64,000 nucleotides of DNA from Veillonella sp. CHU740 (GCF_003992055.1 NZ_RQVD01000004.1:62001-126000), one strand, 5' to 3'; positions 48,697 through 59,606 are shown, counted from the first letter of the stretch. Made by a program: numbers and translations. Notes: generated by a model not told the origin, from the letters alone.

Positions 48697-50640
48697 ATGA
48701 AAGAACAATATTTAATTACTACGAAAGCAGAAATGGATGCACGAGGGTGGGCAGAGTTAGACTTTGTCATTATTAGTGGTGATGCCTATGTAGATCATCC
48801 TTCGTTTGCACCGACTGTGATTGGTAGATTATTAGAATCCCATGGATATCGAGTGGGAATCATAGCTCAGCCCGATTGGAATGATGTGAATGCATTTAAA
48901 GTGTTGGGAAAACCAAGATTAGCATCTTTGGTAACAGCAGGCAATTTAGATAGTATGCTCAATAAATTTACGGCAGCCAAAAAGCATCGCCGTGATGATG
49001 GCTATTCTCCGGGAGGGGAATCAGGACGTCGACCAGATCGAGCAACGGTAGTATATGCAAACCGTATGCGAGAAGCTTTCAAAGGTGTGCCGATTGTTAT
49101 CGGTGGTATCGAGGCGAGTTTGCGACGATTTGCACATTATGATTATTGGTCAGATACAGTGCGGCGATCAGTGCTCATTGATAGCAAGGCCGATGTCCTT
49201 ATTTACGGGATGGGTGAAAAGCAAATTGTTGCCTTAGCAGAGGCATTGGATACAGATAAACTTGGTAAACAATTGCCGACTATCAAAGGTATTTGCTATG
49301 TGGACAATGAAGTCCCAGAAGGAGCCATTGAATGTCCTTCTTATGAAGCTATTTCCACAGATAAAAATATCTTTGCAAAGGCGTTTAAAATACAATTTGA
49401 TGAACAAGATCCATACTATGGAAAAGCTGTTGCACAAGGTCATGGCAATCGATATGTAATACAAAATAGCCCAGCCTTACCTCTCACACAAGAAGAGATG
49501 GATCATGTGTATAGTTTGCCGTATACAAGAAAGTGGCATCCTATGTACGACGCGGCTGGTGGAGTACCAGCTTTGGCAGAAGTGCAGTTTAGTATCACCA
49601 GTCATCGTGGCTGTTTTGGCAGCTGCTCCTTCTGTGCCATCACAAGCCATCAAGGACGAATCATTCAAAATCGTAGTCATGAATCTATTGTAGAGGAAGC
49701 AAAGCGAATGACGACGATGGATGGGTTTAAAGGATACATCCATGATGTAGGAGGACCTACCGCAAACTTTCGTCATGTAGCCTGTGAAAAACAATTGAAA
49801 GTAGGAGCTTGTAAAGGAAAAACATGCGCAGCGCCCAAAGCATGTCCTCAATTAAATACAAATCATGATGACTATGTGAGCATTTTGCGTAAGGTCCGTA
49901 ACGTAAAAGGTGTGAAGAAAGTATTTGTTCGTTCTGGACTTCGCTATGACTATGTACTAGATGATAATAATAAAGAGTTCGTAAAAGAACTGTGCGAGCA
50001 CCATGTAAGTGGTCAACTTAAGGTGGCCCCGGAACATGTGTCAGAACATGTGACGACAATTATGGGAAAAGCGAATAAAAGTTACTTTTTAAAATTTAAA
50101 TCTTGGTTTGATGAGGCGAATCGTAAATTAGGTAAACAACAATTTTTGGTGCCTTATTTTATGAGCTCTCATCCAGGATGTACCTTAGAGGATGCTATTG
50201 AATTAGCTGAATTTTTACGTGATCAAAATATGACGCCAGAACAGGTACAAGATTTCATTCCTACACCAGGTAGCTTATCGACTGCCATGTATTACACAGG
50301 GATTAATCCTCTTACAGGTGAGCCTGTGTATGTAGCTAAAAAAGGTAGAGATAAAGCTATGCAACGGGCATTGATGCAATATAAACGAGAAGAAAATTAC
50401 GATCTTGTCAAAGAAGCCTTGCTGAAAGCGAATCGAAGAGATTTAATTGGGTTTGGGCCACTTTGTTTAATTCCGCCTAGATACATTAAGAGAAATTCAT
50501 CCACATCAAGACAGCAACAAACTTTGCATGAAGGGAAACATGCTGGTAGTGGAGGGTCTCGAAAAGGAATGTCTAAAGGGGGACAAAAGAAAAATAGTGG
50601 TTCTAAAATTGGTATAGGTGTCAGGAAAAAGAAGAAGTAA
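48697..50640 (+). CDS. YgiQ family radical SAM protein (UPF0313)
   Basis: 647 residues. An N-terminal cobalamin-binding-like/YgiQ domain (about 1-290) with VISGDAYVDHPSF and GGIEASLRRFAHYDYW leads into the radical-SAM core with the cluster motif CFGSCSFCAI (about 306-315), then a Cys-rich part (CEKQLKVGACKGKTCAAPKAC, shown in part) and PGSLSTAMYYTG. The C-terminal 45 residues are a basic, Gly/Lys/Ser-rich tail. The reaction is unknown. It overlaps no neighbour but starts 18 bases after the rodZ-like gene. Confidence 0.92.
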   Translation: MKEQYLITTKAEMDARGWAELDFVIISGDAYVDHPSFAPTVIGRLLESHGYRVGIIAQPDWNDVNAFKVLGKPRLASLVTAGNLDSMLNKFTAAKKHRRDDGYSPGGESGRRPDRATVVYANRMREAFKGVPIVIGGIEASLRRFAHYDYWSDTVRRSVLIDSKADVLIYGMGEKQIVALAEALDTDKLGKQLPTIKGICYVDNEVPEGAIECPSYEAISTDKNIFAKAFKIQFDEQDPYYGKAVAQGHGNRYVIQNSPALPLTQEEMDHVYSLPYTRKWHPMYDAAGGVPALAEVQFSITSHRGCFGSCSFCAITSHQGRIIQNRSHESIVEEAKRMTTMDGFKGYIHDVGGPTANFRHVACEKQLKVGACKGKTCAAPKACPQLNTNHDDYVSILRKVRNVKGVKKVFVRSGLRYDYVLDDNNKEFVKELCEHHVSGQLKVAPEHVSEHVTTIMGKANKSYFLKFKSWFDEANRKLGKQQFLVPYFMSSHPGCTLEDAIELAEFLRDQNMTPEQVQDFIPTPGSLSTAMYYTGINPLTGEPVYVAKKGRDKAMQRALMQYKREENYDLVKEALLKANRRDLIGFGPLCLIPPRYIKRNSSTSRQQQTLHEGKHAGSGGSRKGMSKGGQKKNSGSKIGIGVRKKKK

Positions 50641-50692
50641 AAATAGAGGAATTTCAGATATGTGTCGCTAATACTTATAAGGGGGTGAATCT

Positions 50693-51736
50693 ATGAAACG
50701 AGTGCGGTTGGTGTGTATCTTTATAGCAGTCTTGGGAGGACTCTTTGGAGCAGGTCTATGGCTAAGTGAGATGAAGCAAGCCGCTGCAGATCATTTGGTA
50801 GTACCAACTCGGTCGGAACTGACTGTATATACAGATGGTGATCCTGATTTGATGATGGCTATTGGAAGAGCCTATGAAAAGGAAGCACAAGTCAAAGTGC
50901 ATATGATTCCTATAGGCCAAAAGCAAATGGGGACTCGACTAGCTTTGCCAGAAGGAGAGCAACAAGGTGATCTAGTTATCTCTACAGTGCCTAATCTAGG
51001 ACAAGGTGTTACTCATGGAGCGTTTCATAGATTGCCTGCTGATATTACCCAAAATGTAGAGGCTACTTTTCATGGGACCAATGAACAGTGGGTGGGGATA
51101 TGGTATGATCCGTATGTATTTGCAGTCCATAATGATTTTTATAATGCTAAAGGAAAATACGTCAATACATGGTTTTCTTTGGCCTATACAGGGCCTTGGC
51201 GCATTGCAGTGACAGACTTTGTGGCTGATGAACGGGCAATTACATTGCTAAATACCTTTGGTGGTATTTATGGACAAGAAGGAGCTATATCGTACTTTGA
51301 CAGTTTGCGACCGCACATTGTGCAGTATACAAAGGAATTACCATCTCCTGTGCGTATGGCAGCTATCGGTGATGTTGACATTGGCGTTGGTAGATATTCT
51401 GATGCCAAATTATATGAAGTTCATAAATATCCTCTGACTATACTCTATCCTAGAGAGGGTACGCCCTATGATATGATGGGGGTTGCCATTTTGAAAGGCA
51501 CTACGAATGAAAGTGAAAGTAAAGCCTTTATTACATGGTTGCTTTCAGAGCGACTACAAGCCATATGGAAAGATAACGATGTGCATTATATAGCAACGAT
51601 AAATACAATGGCATCTCATAAGGATAGGCAAGGGAATCCGTTAGTATTGTGGACCGGTGGTATTGCACAGGCAGAGGAAACAAAATTATTACGAGAATGG
51701 ATACGACAAGTGCGTTTTAGAAAGGATACACCATGA
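50693..51736 (+). CDS. Orphan extracellular solute-binding protein
   Basis: 347 residues with an N-terminal signal or anchor (MKRVRLVCIFIAVLGGLFGAG). The mature protein has the two-lobe binding-protein pattern of ABC type-2 (iron/spermidine-like) receptors: LTVYTDGDPDLMMAIGRAYEKE, GIWYDPYVFAVHNDFYN and TPYDMMGVAILKGTTNE. No permease or ATPase gene lies near; it sits between ygiQ and rimO, with its stop overlapping the rimO start by four bases. The ligand is unknown. Ferric iron is one possibility by resemblance. Confidence 0.8.
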   Translation: MKRVRLVCIFIAVLGGLFGAGLWLSEMKQAAADHLVVPTRSELTVYTDGDPDLMMAIGRAYEKEAQVKVHMIPIGQKQMGTRLALPEGEQQGDLVISTVPNLGQGVTHGAFHRLPADITQNVEATFHGTNEQWVGIWYDPYVFAVHNDFYNAKGKYVNTWFSLAYTGPWRIAVTDFVADERAITLLNTFGGIYGQEGAISYFDSLRPHIVQYTKELPSPVRMAAIGDVDIGVGRYSDAKLYEVHKYPLTILYPREGTPYDMMGVAILKGTTNESESKAFITWLLSERLQAIWKDNDVHYIATINTMASHKDRQGNPLVLWTGGIAQAEETKLLREWIRQVRFRKDTP

Positions 51737-53073
51737 GTAAGTTGTTAGGTTATATTAGTTTAGGTTGCGCCAAGAATTTGGTGGATACAGAGGTGATGCT
51801 AGGAGCTTTACAAGATAATGGCTATGAAATCACAGAAGAGTTAGAAAAAGCAGAAATTATTATTATCAACACATGCACATTTATCGAGAAAGCAAAAGAA
51901 GAATCGATTAATACTATATTAGAGGCTGGTCAATACAAGCAATATGGAGACTGTAAAGGTCTTATCGTGGCGGGCTGTTTAAGTCAGCAATACCAAGAAG
52001 AATTGTTTACAGAAATTCCAGAAATTGATGCCCTCATTGGTACAGGATCTTGGAATCGTATTATGGAAGCTGTGGAGGCTATTCAAAATGGTCAACGTAT
52101 TTGTATCATGGATAGTATGACAAATATGTATGATGAAGGTATGCCACGGATGATGACCACACCGGACTACAGTGCATATGTAAAAATTTCTGAAGGATGT
52201 AATAATGGTTGTACTTTCTGTATCATTCCTAAGGTACGTGGGGCTTACCGTAGTCGTTCTATAGAGTCCATTGAACGAGAAGTGCAACAGTTGGCAGAAG
52301 CAGGTGTGAAAGAAGTGGTGTTGATTGCTCAAGATACTACCTACTATGGCGCAGATTTGAACAATGGTAATCCATTACTTTCAGAGTTGTTGAAACGATT
52401 GGCAAAAATTGAAGGTATCGAATGGATTCGTATGTTGTACTTATATCCTAAACATTTCTCTGATGAATTGTTAGAAACAATCATGACGGAACCAAAGGTG
52501 TGTAAATATATCGATATGCCACTACAGCATATTAACAATACTGTGTTGCAACGCATGAATCGTAAAGATACACGGGAAAACATTGTAGCCTTGTTACATA
52601 AAATCCGCAATCGCAGTGAGCATATTACACTACGCACATCTCTAATCGTAGGGTTCCCTGGGGAAACAGAAGAACAATTCCAAGAATTGGCAGATTTTGT
52701 AAAAGATATCCGATTTGATCACATGGGGGTATTTACGTATTCTCAAGAGGATGGTACACCAGCAGGTATGATGGATGAGCAGATTCCAGAGGAAGTGAAA
52801 GAAGAACGGTACCATACATTAATGGCCATTCAAGCACAAGTTTCAGAGGAACATAATCGCGACTTGGAGGGAACGATTCATCAAGGTATGATAGAATCTA
52901 TCGATGAAGTGGAACCGGGAAAATTCCTAGCCCGTGGTCGTTTGCAAATGCAGGCTCCCGATGTGGATGGCAACATGTATGTAGAAGATGTAACAGGACT
53001 GTCTGAAGGCGATATTGTGACGGTAAAAGTATCACAAGGTTTTGCTTATGACGTGGTAGTAGAAACTGTATAG
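51733..53073 (+). CDS. rimO: Ribosomal protein S12 methylthiotransferase RimO
   Basis: RimO adds a methylthio group to Asp88 (E. coli numbering) of ribosomal protein S12, using two 4Fe-4S clusters and SAM. The 446 residues show the N-terminal UPF0004 domain (GYISLGCAKNLVDTEVM, INTCTFI and AGCLSQ with its three Cys), the radical-SAM motif CNNGCTFCIIPKVRG, and a C-terminal TRAM domain (about 375-446). It overlaps the binding-protein gene by four bases. Confidence 0.95.
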   Translation: MSKLLGYISLGCAKNLVDTEVMLGALQDNGYEITEELEKAEIIIINTCTFIEKAKEESINTILEAGQYKQYGDCKGLIVAGCLSQQYQEELFTEIPEIDALIGTGSWNRIMEAVEAIQNGQRICIMDSMTNMYDEGMPRMMTTPDYSAYVKISEGCNNGCTFCIIPKVRGAYRSRSIESIEREVQQLAEAGVKEVVLIAQDTTYYGADLNNGNPLLSELLKRLAKIEGIEWIRMLYLYPKHFSDELLETIMTEPKVCKYIDMPLQHINNTVLQRMNRKDTRENIVALLHKIRNRSEHITLRTSLIVGFPGETEEQFQELADFVKDIRFDHMGVFTYSQEDGTPAGMMDEQIPEEVKEERYHTLMAIQAQVSEEHNRDLEGTIHQGMIESIDEVEPGKFLARGRLQMQAPDVDGNMYVEDVTGLSEGDIVTVKVSQGFAYDVVVETV

Positions 53074-53085
53074 GATGGTGATAGC

Positions 53086-54321
53086 ATGATCGTAGAATTA
53101 ATCTCTACAGGATCAGAAATATTGCTAGGACATATTGTCAATACAAATGTAAAGTGGCTCAGCGAAGAACTGAACAATCGGGGATACTCTGTATCATACC
53201 AAACGACGGTGGGTGATAATCCTAATCGCATGAAAGAAGTATTTCAACAAGCAGGGAAACGAGCAGATATTGTGATCAGTTCTGGAGGCTTAGGAGCTAC
53301 CCAAGGAGATATTACTCGAAAAGCTTTGGCAGATGCCTTGGGATTGCCTTTGGTATTTCACGAAGAAGCAGGTCGTGAGGTAGATTCCTTTTATGAGAAC
53401 CAAGGACGGGTAAAACCTTACGAATCTGACCGAGATCGGTATTTACCAAAAGGGGCACAGGTACTACACAATCCAGTAGGGGTAGCACCAGCAGTGGTAG
53501 TGGAACAGGATAATACGGTATATATTTTGTTACCAGGTCCGCCATCAGAATTACAAGGAACTTTCAAAGAAAGTGTGAGTCCCTTTTTAGAACAACGTTT
53601 TGGACAGCAAGGGGTGATTTATTCTGAACGGTATGCTGTGTATGGATATCGTGAAATGCAATTAGAGACTTTATTGCAAGATTTGATTCAGAACCAGCAG
53701 AACCCAACCATAGCACTACTGATTAAATCAGGATATATTGAAATTCGTTTAACTGCAAAAGGGGAGTCAAAAGCAGACTGTCAGGAAAAACTAGGCCCAT
53801 GGAGGTCTATCCTCTTAGAACGCTTGGAAAATATCCGTAGTTTAGACACATCGGTGTTGGAAAACTTTCACAAGGTGGCTCTAGAAGCAGGTATTACCAT
53901 AGGAACTGCTGAATCTTGTACAGGCGGCCTAGTAGGAAAAACATTGACTGACTTAGGCGGTAGCAGTGGCTATTATCAGGGCGGTATTATTTCCTATGCG
54001 AATTCGGTGAAAGAACAAGTATTAGGCGTATCATCGGAGACATTGGCAACACATGGTGCTGTCAGTGAAGAAACAGCTACAGAAATGGTAGAAGGTGTAT
54101 TTCGTGTATTACGTACAGATTATGCAATTGCGACCACAGGGATAGCTGGTCCAGGTGGTGGTAGTCAGGAAAAACCAGTAGGTCTTGTGTATATTGGTAT
54201 TGGCACGCCCCGAGGTATTACTGTACATAAAGAAATATTTATAGGGGATCGTACTAGTATCCGTAACAGTGTAGCGGAACGAGCGATTCAATATGTATAT
54301 AAAGAATTAATAGAAAGGTAG
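53086..54321 (+). CDS. cinA: CinA family competence/damage-inducible protein (nicotinamide-nucleotide amidase)
   Basis: 411 residues in the usual two parts. An N-terminal MoaB/MogA-like domain (about 1-170) has [18 protein letters not shown] and [14 protein letters not shown], which in the family hydrolyses ADP-ribose-like compounds. A C-terminal CinA domain (about 255-411) has [21 protein letters not shown] and [10 protein letters not shown], the NMN amidase part. cinA directly before recA is a common and damage-linked order; the gap is four bases. Confidence 0.95.
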   Translation: MIVELISTGSEILLGHIVNTNVKWLSEELNNRGYSVSYQTTVGDNPNRMKEVFQQAGKRADIVISSGGLGATQGDITRKALADALGLPLVFHEEAGREVDSFYENQGRVKPYESDRDRYLPKGAQVLHNPVGVAPAVVVEQDNTVYILLPGPPSELQGTFKESVSPFLEQRFGQQGVIYSERYAVYGYREMQLETLLQDLIQNQQNPTIALLIKSGYIEIRLTAKGESKADCQEKLGPWRSILLERLENIRSLDTSVLENFHKVALEAGITIGTAESCTGGLVGKTLTDLGGSSGYYQGGIISYANSVKEQVLGVSSETLATHGAVSEETATEMVEGVFRVLRTDYAIATTGIAGPGGGSQEKPVGLVYIGIGTPRGITVHKEIFIGDRTSIRNSVAERAIQYVYKELIER

Positions 54322-54325
54322 AACA

Positions 54326-55435
54326 ATGGCAAAGGATAAAGCAAAAGAAGCAGCAATTGATATGAAAGGTGGATCTCAAGAAGATCGTATGAGAGCTTTA
54401 GAAGGGGCTTTAAAACAAATTGAAAAAGATTTCGGTCAAGGTGCAATCATGCGCATGGGCGAAGCGGCGGATAAAATGAACATTGAAGTCATTTCTACAG
54501 GCGTATTGGCCTTAGATTTGGCGGTTGGTGTAGGCGGATTCCCACGAGGCCGTATTATTGAGATCTATGGACCAGAATCTTCTGGTAAAACTACAGTAGC
54601 TTTACATGCAGCAGCGGAAGCACAACGCAATGGTGGCGTTGTTGCCTTCATTGATGCGGAACATGCCTTAGACCCTGTATATGCGAAAAAATTAGGCGTA
54701 GATATCAATAGCTTGTTGATTTCCCAACCAGATAATGGTGAACAAGGCTTAGAAATTACAGAGGCATTGGTTCGCTCTGGTGCAGTAGATTTAATCGTTG
54801 TGGACTCTGTAGCGGCCTTAACACCTAAAGTAGAGATTGATGGTGAAATGACTGATGCTCACGTAGGTGTGCATGCTCGTTTGATGAGTAAAGCATTACG
54901 TAAATTAACAAGCTCCATCAGTAAAACTAGAACAGTTATTATCTTTATTAACCAATTGCGTGAAAAAGTGGGCGTTATGTTTGGTAACCCAGAAACAACT
55001 ACGGGTGGTCGTGCCTTAAAATTCTACTCTACTATCCGTTTAGATGTACGCAAAGGGGAAGCTTTGACTTCTGCGAAAGAACATGTTGGTAACCGTACAA
55101 AAGTAAAAGTTGTGAAAAATAAAGTAGCCCCTCCATTCAAAGTAGCAGAATTTGATTTGATGTTTGGGGAAGGAGTTTCTTATGAAGGTACATTGATTGA
55201 CATCGGTGCCAATATTGAAGTCATCAAAAAGTCTGGTGCTTGGTATTCCTATAATGGAGAACGTATGGGTCAAGGTAAAGAAGCAGCCAAAGTATTCTTG
55301 AAAGAAAACCCTCAAATTGCTCAAGAAATTGACTCTATCATTCGTGATACATTAGCAGCGGAACCATTGAATGTACTTGGACATGACGATGAAGTCGATG
55401 CAGGCACTGATATAGTGGCAGCAGATATAGAATAA
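54326..55435 (+). CDS. recA: Recombinase RecA
   Basis: RecA forms filaments on single-stranded DNA, drives strand exchange and triggers LexA self-cleavage. The 369 residues carry an N-terminal extension of about 18 residues, Walker [10 protein letters not shown], Walker [12 protein letters not shown]2 loop [22 protein letters not shown] (shown in part) and the acidic C-terminal tail. No SOS box is visible directly upstream, so it is read from cinA. The last A of its stop codon is the first base of the recX ATG. Confidence 0.98.
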   Translation: MAKDKAKEAAIDMKGGSQEDRMRALEGALKQIEKDFGQGAIMRMGEAADKMNIEVISTGVLALDLAVGVGGFPRGRIIEIYGPESSGKTTVALHAAAEAQRNGGVVAFIDAEHALDPVYAKKLGVDINSLLISQPDNGEQGLEITEALVRSGAVDLIVVDSVAALTPKVEIDGEMTDAHVGVHARLMSKALRKLTSSISKTRTVIIFINQLREKVGVMFGNPETTTGGRALKFYSTIRLDVRKGEALTSAKEHVGNRTKVKVVKNKVAPPFKVAEFDLMFGEGVSYEGTLIDIGANIEVIKKSGAWYSYNGERMGQGKEAAKVFLKENPQIAQEIDSIIRDTLAAEPLNVLGHDDEVDAGTDIVAADIE

Positions 55436-55938
55436 TGGCATTCTCTAGAAGTGGTGATAAGGATTGGAATTTCTCTAGTGCTTTAGATCAGGCTTTGCGT
55501 TTATTGGGCCCCAGGTCTTTAAGCACTCTGGAATTACGACGTAAATTGTCACAAAGGTCCGTACCCAGTGAACTCATTACAGAAGTGGAAGAAAAATTAG
55601 TAGAGTTATCGTACTTGGATGATGATGAACTAGCAGAAGAAGCTTTGCGATCGTATATAGAGGCTGAAAAATATAGTACTTATTATATTCGTGAAAAGAT
55701 GCGTGAACGAGGGTTGGACGTGTCCTGTATATTAGATGACTATGATGAATGGTCGGTGGCTGTCAATTTGTTAGACCAGCGATTTTCTATTTCTGATGAA
55801 AGTTTACTAGAAGCAATAGAGCACGGCGAAGCGGAGAAGCTGAACAAGAAAAAAATAATTTATTTTTTAAAGAACAGAGGTTTTGCTGTAAGTACAATTC
55901 AAAGTATATGTTATGAATGGAGCCCCTACCTTGAGTAG
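55435..55938 (+). CDS. recX: Regulatory protein RecX
   Basis: RecX binds and restrains RecA filaments. The 167 residues show three-helix RecX repeats: ALRLLGPRSLSTLELRRKL, YLDDDELAEEALRSYI with YYIREKMRERGL, and KKKIIYFLKNRGF. The start overlaps the recA stop by one base. The terminator stem includes the last codons and stop of recX. Confidence 0.93.
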   Translation: MAFSRSGDKDWNFSSALDQALRLLGPRSLSTLELRRKLSQRSVPSELITEVEEKLVELSYLDDDELAEEALRSYIEAEKYSTYYIREKMRERGLDVSCILDDYDEWSVAVNLLDQRFSISDESLLEAIEHGEAEKLNKKKIIYFLKNRGFAVSTIQSICYEWSPYLE

Positions 55939-55947
55939 GGGCTTTAT
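55920..55947 (+). terminator. Terminator of the cinA-recA-recX run
   Basis: AGCCCCTAC and GTAGGGGCT pair around a 5-base loop, followed by TTATCTT. The stem overlaps the recX stop codon, so it is short of a strong T run. Confidence 0.7.
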
Positions 55948-55948
55948 C

Positions 55949-55977
55949 TTGACATTCCACTGTGTATGGACTACAAT
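55949..55977 (+). promoter_or_regulatory. rny: rny promoter
   Basis: TTGACA (55949-55954), 17 bp, TACAAT (55972-55977), immediately after the recX terminator. Confidence 0.85.
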
Positions 55978-56037
55978 TATAATAGCCTTAATAATAAGCA
56001 AAATAAAATTAAAAAAAAGCAAAATGGGCGAGAAACC

Positions 56038-56070
56038 GGGGAAGCGGATGTATCGACTTCTCCTTTTTTT
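56038..56070 (+). terminator. rny: Terminator-like hairpin (attenuator candidate) in the rny leader
   Basis: GGGGAAG pairs with CTTCTCC (one G-T) and is followed by seven T. It lies between the rny promoter and its start codon, so it would stop rny transcription unless countered. Confidence 0.6.
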
Positions 56071-56083
56071 ATGCATGTAGGAG

Positions 56084-57631
56084 GTGAAAACGATTTTAGA
56101 ATACAGCATTATTGCCGTAGTAATGGTATTAGTTGGTCTTGGAGTAGGCTATTTATTGCGACGCAATATTGCAGAAGGTAAGCTGAATAAGGCTGAGACA
56201 GAAGCGGCACGAATTGTGGCAGACGGAGAGCGTTTAGCAGAGTCTAAGAAAAAAGAAGCATTACTGGAAGCAAAAGAAGAAATTCACAAATTGCGCGCTG
56301 ATGTAGATAAAGAAAATCGGGATCGACGTAATGAGTTACAACGTCTTGAACGACGCATATTGCAAAAAGAAGAGCAATTGGACAAAAAACTTGATAGTAT
56401 CGAGCGCAAAGAAGAGTCCTTACACCATAAGGAACGCAATTTAGAAAAAGCAGAAGAAAAAATCGAAGCATTACATCAACAACAAATGGAAGAGTTAGAA
56501 CGTATTTCTAGCTTAACCTTTGATGAAGCAAAACAAATTTTGCTTACAAAAGTGGAACAAGAGATTCGTCATGATACTGCTGTGATGCTCAAAGAATTAG
56601 AGCAACAAGCAAAAGAAGAAGCAGAAAAAAATGCTAGAGAAATTATCTCTATGGCGATTCAACGATGTGCAGCTGATCATGTAGCAGAATCTACTGTATC
56701 AGTAGTTACATTACCTAATGATGAAATGAAGGGCCGAATCATTGGTCGTGAAGGCCGAAACATTCGTGCTTTAGAAACACTGACTGGTATCGATTTAATT
56801 ATTGATGATACACCAGAAGCTGTTATCTTATCTGGATTTGATCCAATTCGTCGCGAGGTAGCTCGCATTGCATTGGAGAAATTGATTGTAGATGGACGTA
56901 TCCATCCAGCTCGTATTGAAGAAATGGTAGAGAAAGCTCGCCGCGAAGTGGAAACAACAATCAAAGAGGCGGGTGAACAAGCTACATTTGAAGCTGATGT
57001 ACACGGTCTACATCCAGAAGTAATTCGTACGCTTGGCAGATTGAAATATCGTACAAGCTATGGTCAGAATGTGTTAAAACATTCTGTTGAGGTATCTCAT
57101 TTGGCAGGCATGATGGCAGCAGAATTAGGCTGTGACGTTGTGTTAGCTAAACGTGGTGGTTTGTTACATGATATTGGTAAAGCCTTAACTCATGAAATTG
57201 AAGGATCTCATGTAGAAATCGGTGTAGATATCGCCAAGAAATATCATGAAAGTGCATTGGTACAAAACTGTATCGGAGCTCATCATGGTGATGAAGAGTT
57301 CAAATCTGTAGAGGCAGTGTTAGTGGCAGCAGCAGATGCTATTTCTGCAGCACGTCCAGGTGCACGCCGTGAAACATTAGAAAATTATTTGAAACGATTA
57401 TCTAAGTTAGAAGAAATTGCAGAATCCTTTGAAGGCGTTGAAAAATGCTTTGCTATCCAAGCAGGTCGTGAGATCCGCGTGATGGTAAAACCTGATAAGG
57501 TAGATGATGTAGAAGCTAACTTATTAGTGCGTGATATCATAAAACGCATTGAAAACGAATTAGAATATCCAGGACAAATAAAAGTTGTGGTAATTCGTGA
57601 AACACGAGTCGTAGATTACGCAAAAAAATAA
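56084..57631 (+). CDS. rny: Ribonuclease Y
   Basis: A membrane-anchored endoribonuclease that starts mRNA decay in Firmicutes. The 515 residues show an N-terminal membrane segment (about 6-25), a long coiled coil (about 35-190), a KH domain ([19 protein letters not shown]) and an HD domain ([13 protein letters not shown]). The conventional start is the GTG at 56084, but its own G is part of the AGGAGG ribosome site, leaving no spacing. An ATT at 56093 has ideal spacing and would give a protein starting LEYSII; see findings. The leader contains a terminator-like hairpin. Confidence 0.93.
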   Translation: MKTILEYSIIAVVMVLVGLGVGYLLRRNIAEGKLNKAETEAARIVADGERLAESKKKEALLEAKEEIHKLRADVDKENRDRRNELQRLERRILQKEEQLDKKLDSIERKEESLHHKERNLEKAEEKIEALHQQQMEELERISSLTFDEAKQILLTKVEQEIRHDTAVMLKELEQQAKEEAEKNAREIISMAIQRCAADHVAESTVSVVTLPNDEMKGRIIGREGRNIRALETLTGIDLIIDDTPEAVILSGFDPIRREVARIALEKLIVDGRIHPARIEEMVEKARREVETTIKEAGEQATFEADVHGLHPEVIRTLGRLKYRTSYGQNVLKHSVEVSHLAGMMAAELGCDVVLAKRGGLLHDIGKALTHEIEGSHVEIGVDIAKKYHESALVQNCIGAHHGDEEFKSVEAVLVAAADAISAARPGARRETLENYLKRLSKLEEIAESFEGVEKCFAIQAGREIRVMVKPDKVDDVEANLLVRDIIKRIENELEYPGQIKVVVIRETRVVDYAKK

Positions 57632-57642
57632 TCTGCATAAGT

Positions 57643-57680
57643 GGTTGGAGCAGCTTCGGCTGCTCTAACTTCTTTTTTTT
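57643..57680 (+). terminator. Terminator after rny
   Basis: GGAGCAGC-TTCG-GCTGCTC is a perfect stem with a UUCG tetraloop, followed by TAACTTC and eight T. Confidence 0.92.
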
Positions 57681-57821
57681 CAGAGTATATAAATTTTGCA
57701 TATATATTGTGAAGAAAAAGAAAGGACCACAAGTAGGAGTTTTTCTGTTTATGTAGAATAGTATTAAGTAGGGAAAATTAAAATTTTGTAATCACTGTAG
57801 TCGATAATTCAGGAGAATGAC

Positions 57822-59588
57822 ATGAGCAAGTTTTTTAGCGATGAAATAATTGAACAAGTCAAAGATGCTAACGATATTGTATCTGTCATTTCTGAGCATA
57901 TTTCACTTAAGAAAAAGGGGAAAAATTACTGGGGCTGTTGTCCATTTCATAATGAAAAGACGCCTTCCTTTAGTGTGACCCCTGAAAAGGGCTTTTTTTA
58001 TTGCTTTGGTTGTCGTGAATCAGGTAATGTCATTAGCTTTTTGATGAAATATGATAACTTAACATTCCCCGAAGCTATTGAGCGGTTGGCGAATCGTGCG
58101 AATATCGCCTTACCAGAGCGCAATGTATCTACGGCAGAGCGAAAGCGCATGGCTCATAAAGAGTTACTCTATGAAGTCAATGAACTGGCAGCTACGTTCT
58201 TTCATAATTGCTTAGTAAAAACGGAATTAGGAAAGGAGGGCCTTGAGTATTTGTTGCGCAGAGGTCTTACGATGGAGACTATAGAGAAGTTTCGACTTGG
58301 CTTTGCTCCAGATGGGTGGGATAAACTGTATCATGCCTTTACAGGGCGTGGGATTGATGCCAATGTCCTAGTAGAACTAGGATTGTGTCGTAAGAATGAG
58401 CAGCAGAAAATCTACGACTATTATAGAAAACGGGTTATGTTTCCTATTATGGATGCAAAAGGACACGTATTAGGATTTGGAGGCCGTGTATTGGATGACA
58501 GTAACCCCAAATACTTAAACTCTCCCGAGTCAGAGATATTTAATAAGGGTCATCTATTATTTGCGTTTAATCAATCGTATCGTACCATTCGAGAAAGAAA
58601 GCAAGCCATTCTTGTTGAAGGGTATATGGATGTGCTGAGTGCTCACAATGCTGGCATTACCAATGTGGTGGCCTCTTTGGGAACGGCTTATACAAAAGAT
58701 CATGGTCGTTTATTAATGCGTCAAGCTGAAGAAATTGTATTGGCCTATGATATGGATGGAGCTGGTCGCACTGCGGCAAAGCGTGCTATAGAACTGCTGC
58801 AAAATACAGAATTTTCAGTGAAAGTTTTATCTATGCCAGATGGTAAGGATCCTGACGAATATATTAAGAATCATGGGGCACAGGCATGGCAAGAATTGGT
58901 GGATGCAGCGCCTAGCGATTTTGAGTTTTTACTGAATGAAAGTTTAATACATCATGATACGAATTCACCAGAGGGAAAACGGGCTGTGTTAGAAGAACTA
59001 TTTCCGTTTATTGCAGGGCATGAAAGTCAGGTGCGACGCGAGGAATATTTAAAAGCATTAGCCCTTCCACTATGGATGGATGTGAGTACGATTCTTACCT
59101 ACTTTAGGCAGTTTGCTCGTCAGGGAAAAGTAGAAGTAAAACAGCAGGTGCAAGCGCCTAAACAGGAAACGTTTACCGATGAAGAGGAACTGCTGTATTG
59201 GGCAGGTAGGGATAAGGATATCTATGCACTAGTGCACCAATACATTAGTGAAGAGGACTTAACCAATCCTTTTAATATTACGTATTATAAAGGGATTGGA
59301 AAGATTGTTGAAAGTGGAGAAGAACTTTCAGAGGTGGCATTAGAAGCACAGTTAGATATAGAGTCATGGCACTTATTTGGTAAGTGGTCTGTTCTTATCG
59401 AACGGGAGATGAGAGAAGACATATTACATGGACTCATCCGCAGTGTACGTTTGAAATCACTGCGCAATCAGTATAAGGAACATAGTCGATTAGCGGATCA
59501 GTTAAGTCGATCCAATGATCCAAGATTTATAGAAGAATTACGCATATGTCAGGATTTACAGGAATTAATTAAACAGTGGTCCGCATAG
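57822..59588 (+). CDS. dnaG: DNA primase
   Basis: DnaG makes RNA primers for replication. The 588 residues include the N-terminal zinc-binding domain (CPFHNEKTPSFSVTPEKGFF then CFGC, CHC2 type), the RNA-polymerase core with VEGYMDVLSAHNAGI and the TOPRIM acids in YDMDGAGRTAAKRA, and a C-terminal helicase-binding region. AGGAGAATGAC precedes the ATG. It forms the macromolecular-synthesis pair with rpoD, 18 bases apart; rpsU, often first in this operon, is not here. Confidence 0.96.
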   Translation: MSKFFSDEIIEQVKDANDIVSVISEHISLKKKGKNYWGCCPFHNEKTPSFSVTPEKGFFYCFGCRESGNVISFLMKYDNLTFPEAIERLANRANIALPERNVSTAERKRMAHKELLYEVNELAATFFHNCLVKTELGKEGLEYLLRRGLTMETIEKFRLGFAPDGWDKLYHAFTGRGIDANVLVELGLCRKNEQQKIYDYYRKRVMFPIMDAKGHVLGFGGRVLDDSNPKYLNSPESEIFNKGHLLFAFNQSYRTIRERKQAILVEGYMDVLSAHNAGITNVVASLGTAYTKDHGRLLMRQAEEIVLAYDMDGAGRTAAKRAIELLQNTEFSVKVLSMPDGKDPDEYIKNHGAQAWQELVDAAPSDFEFLLNESLIHHDTNSPEGKRAVLEELFPFIAGHESQVRREEYLKALALPLWMDVSTILTYFRQFARQGKVEVKQQVQAPKQETFTDEEELLYWAGRDKDIYALVHQYISEEDLTNPFNITYYKGIGKIVESGEELSEVALEAQLDIESWHLFGKWSVLIEREMREDILHGLIRSVRLKSLRNQYKEHSRLADQLSRSNDPRFIEELRICQDLQELIKQWSA

Positions 59589-59606
59589 AATGAAAGGAAG
59601 AGCATC

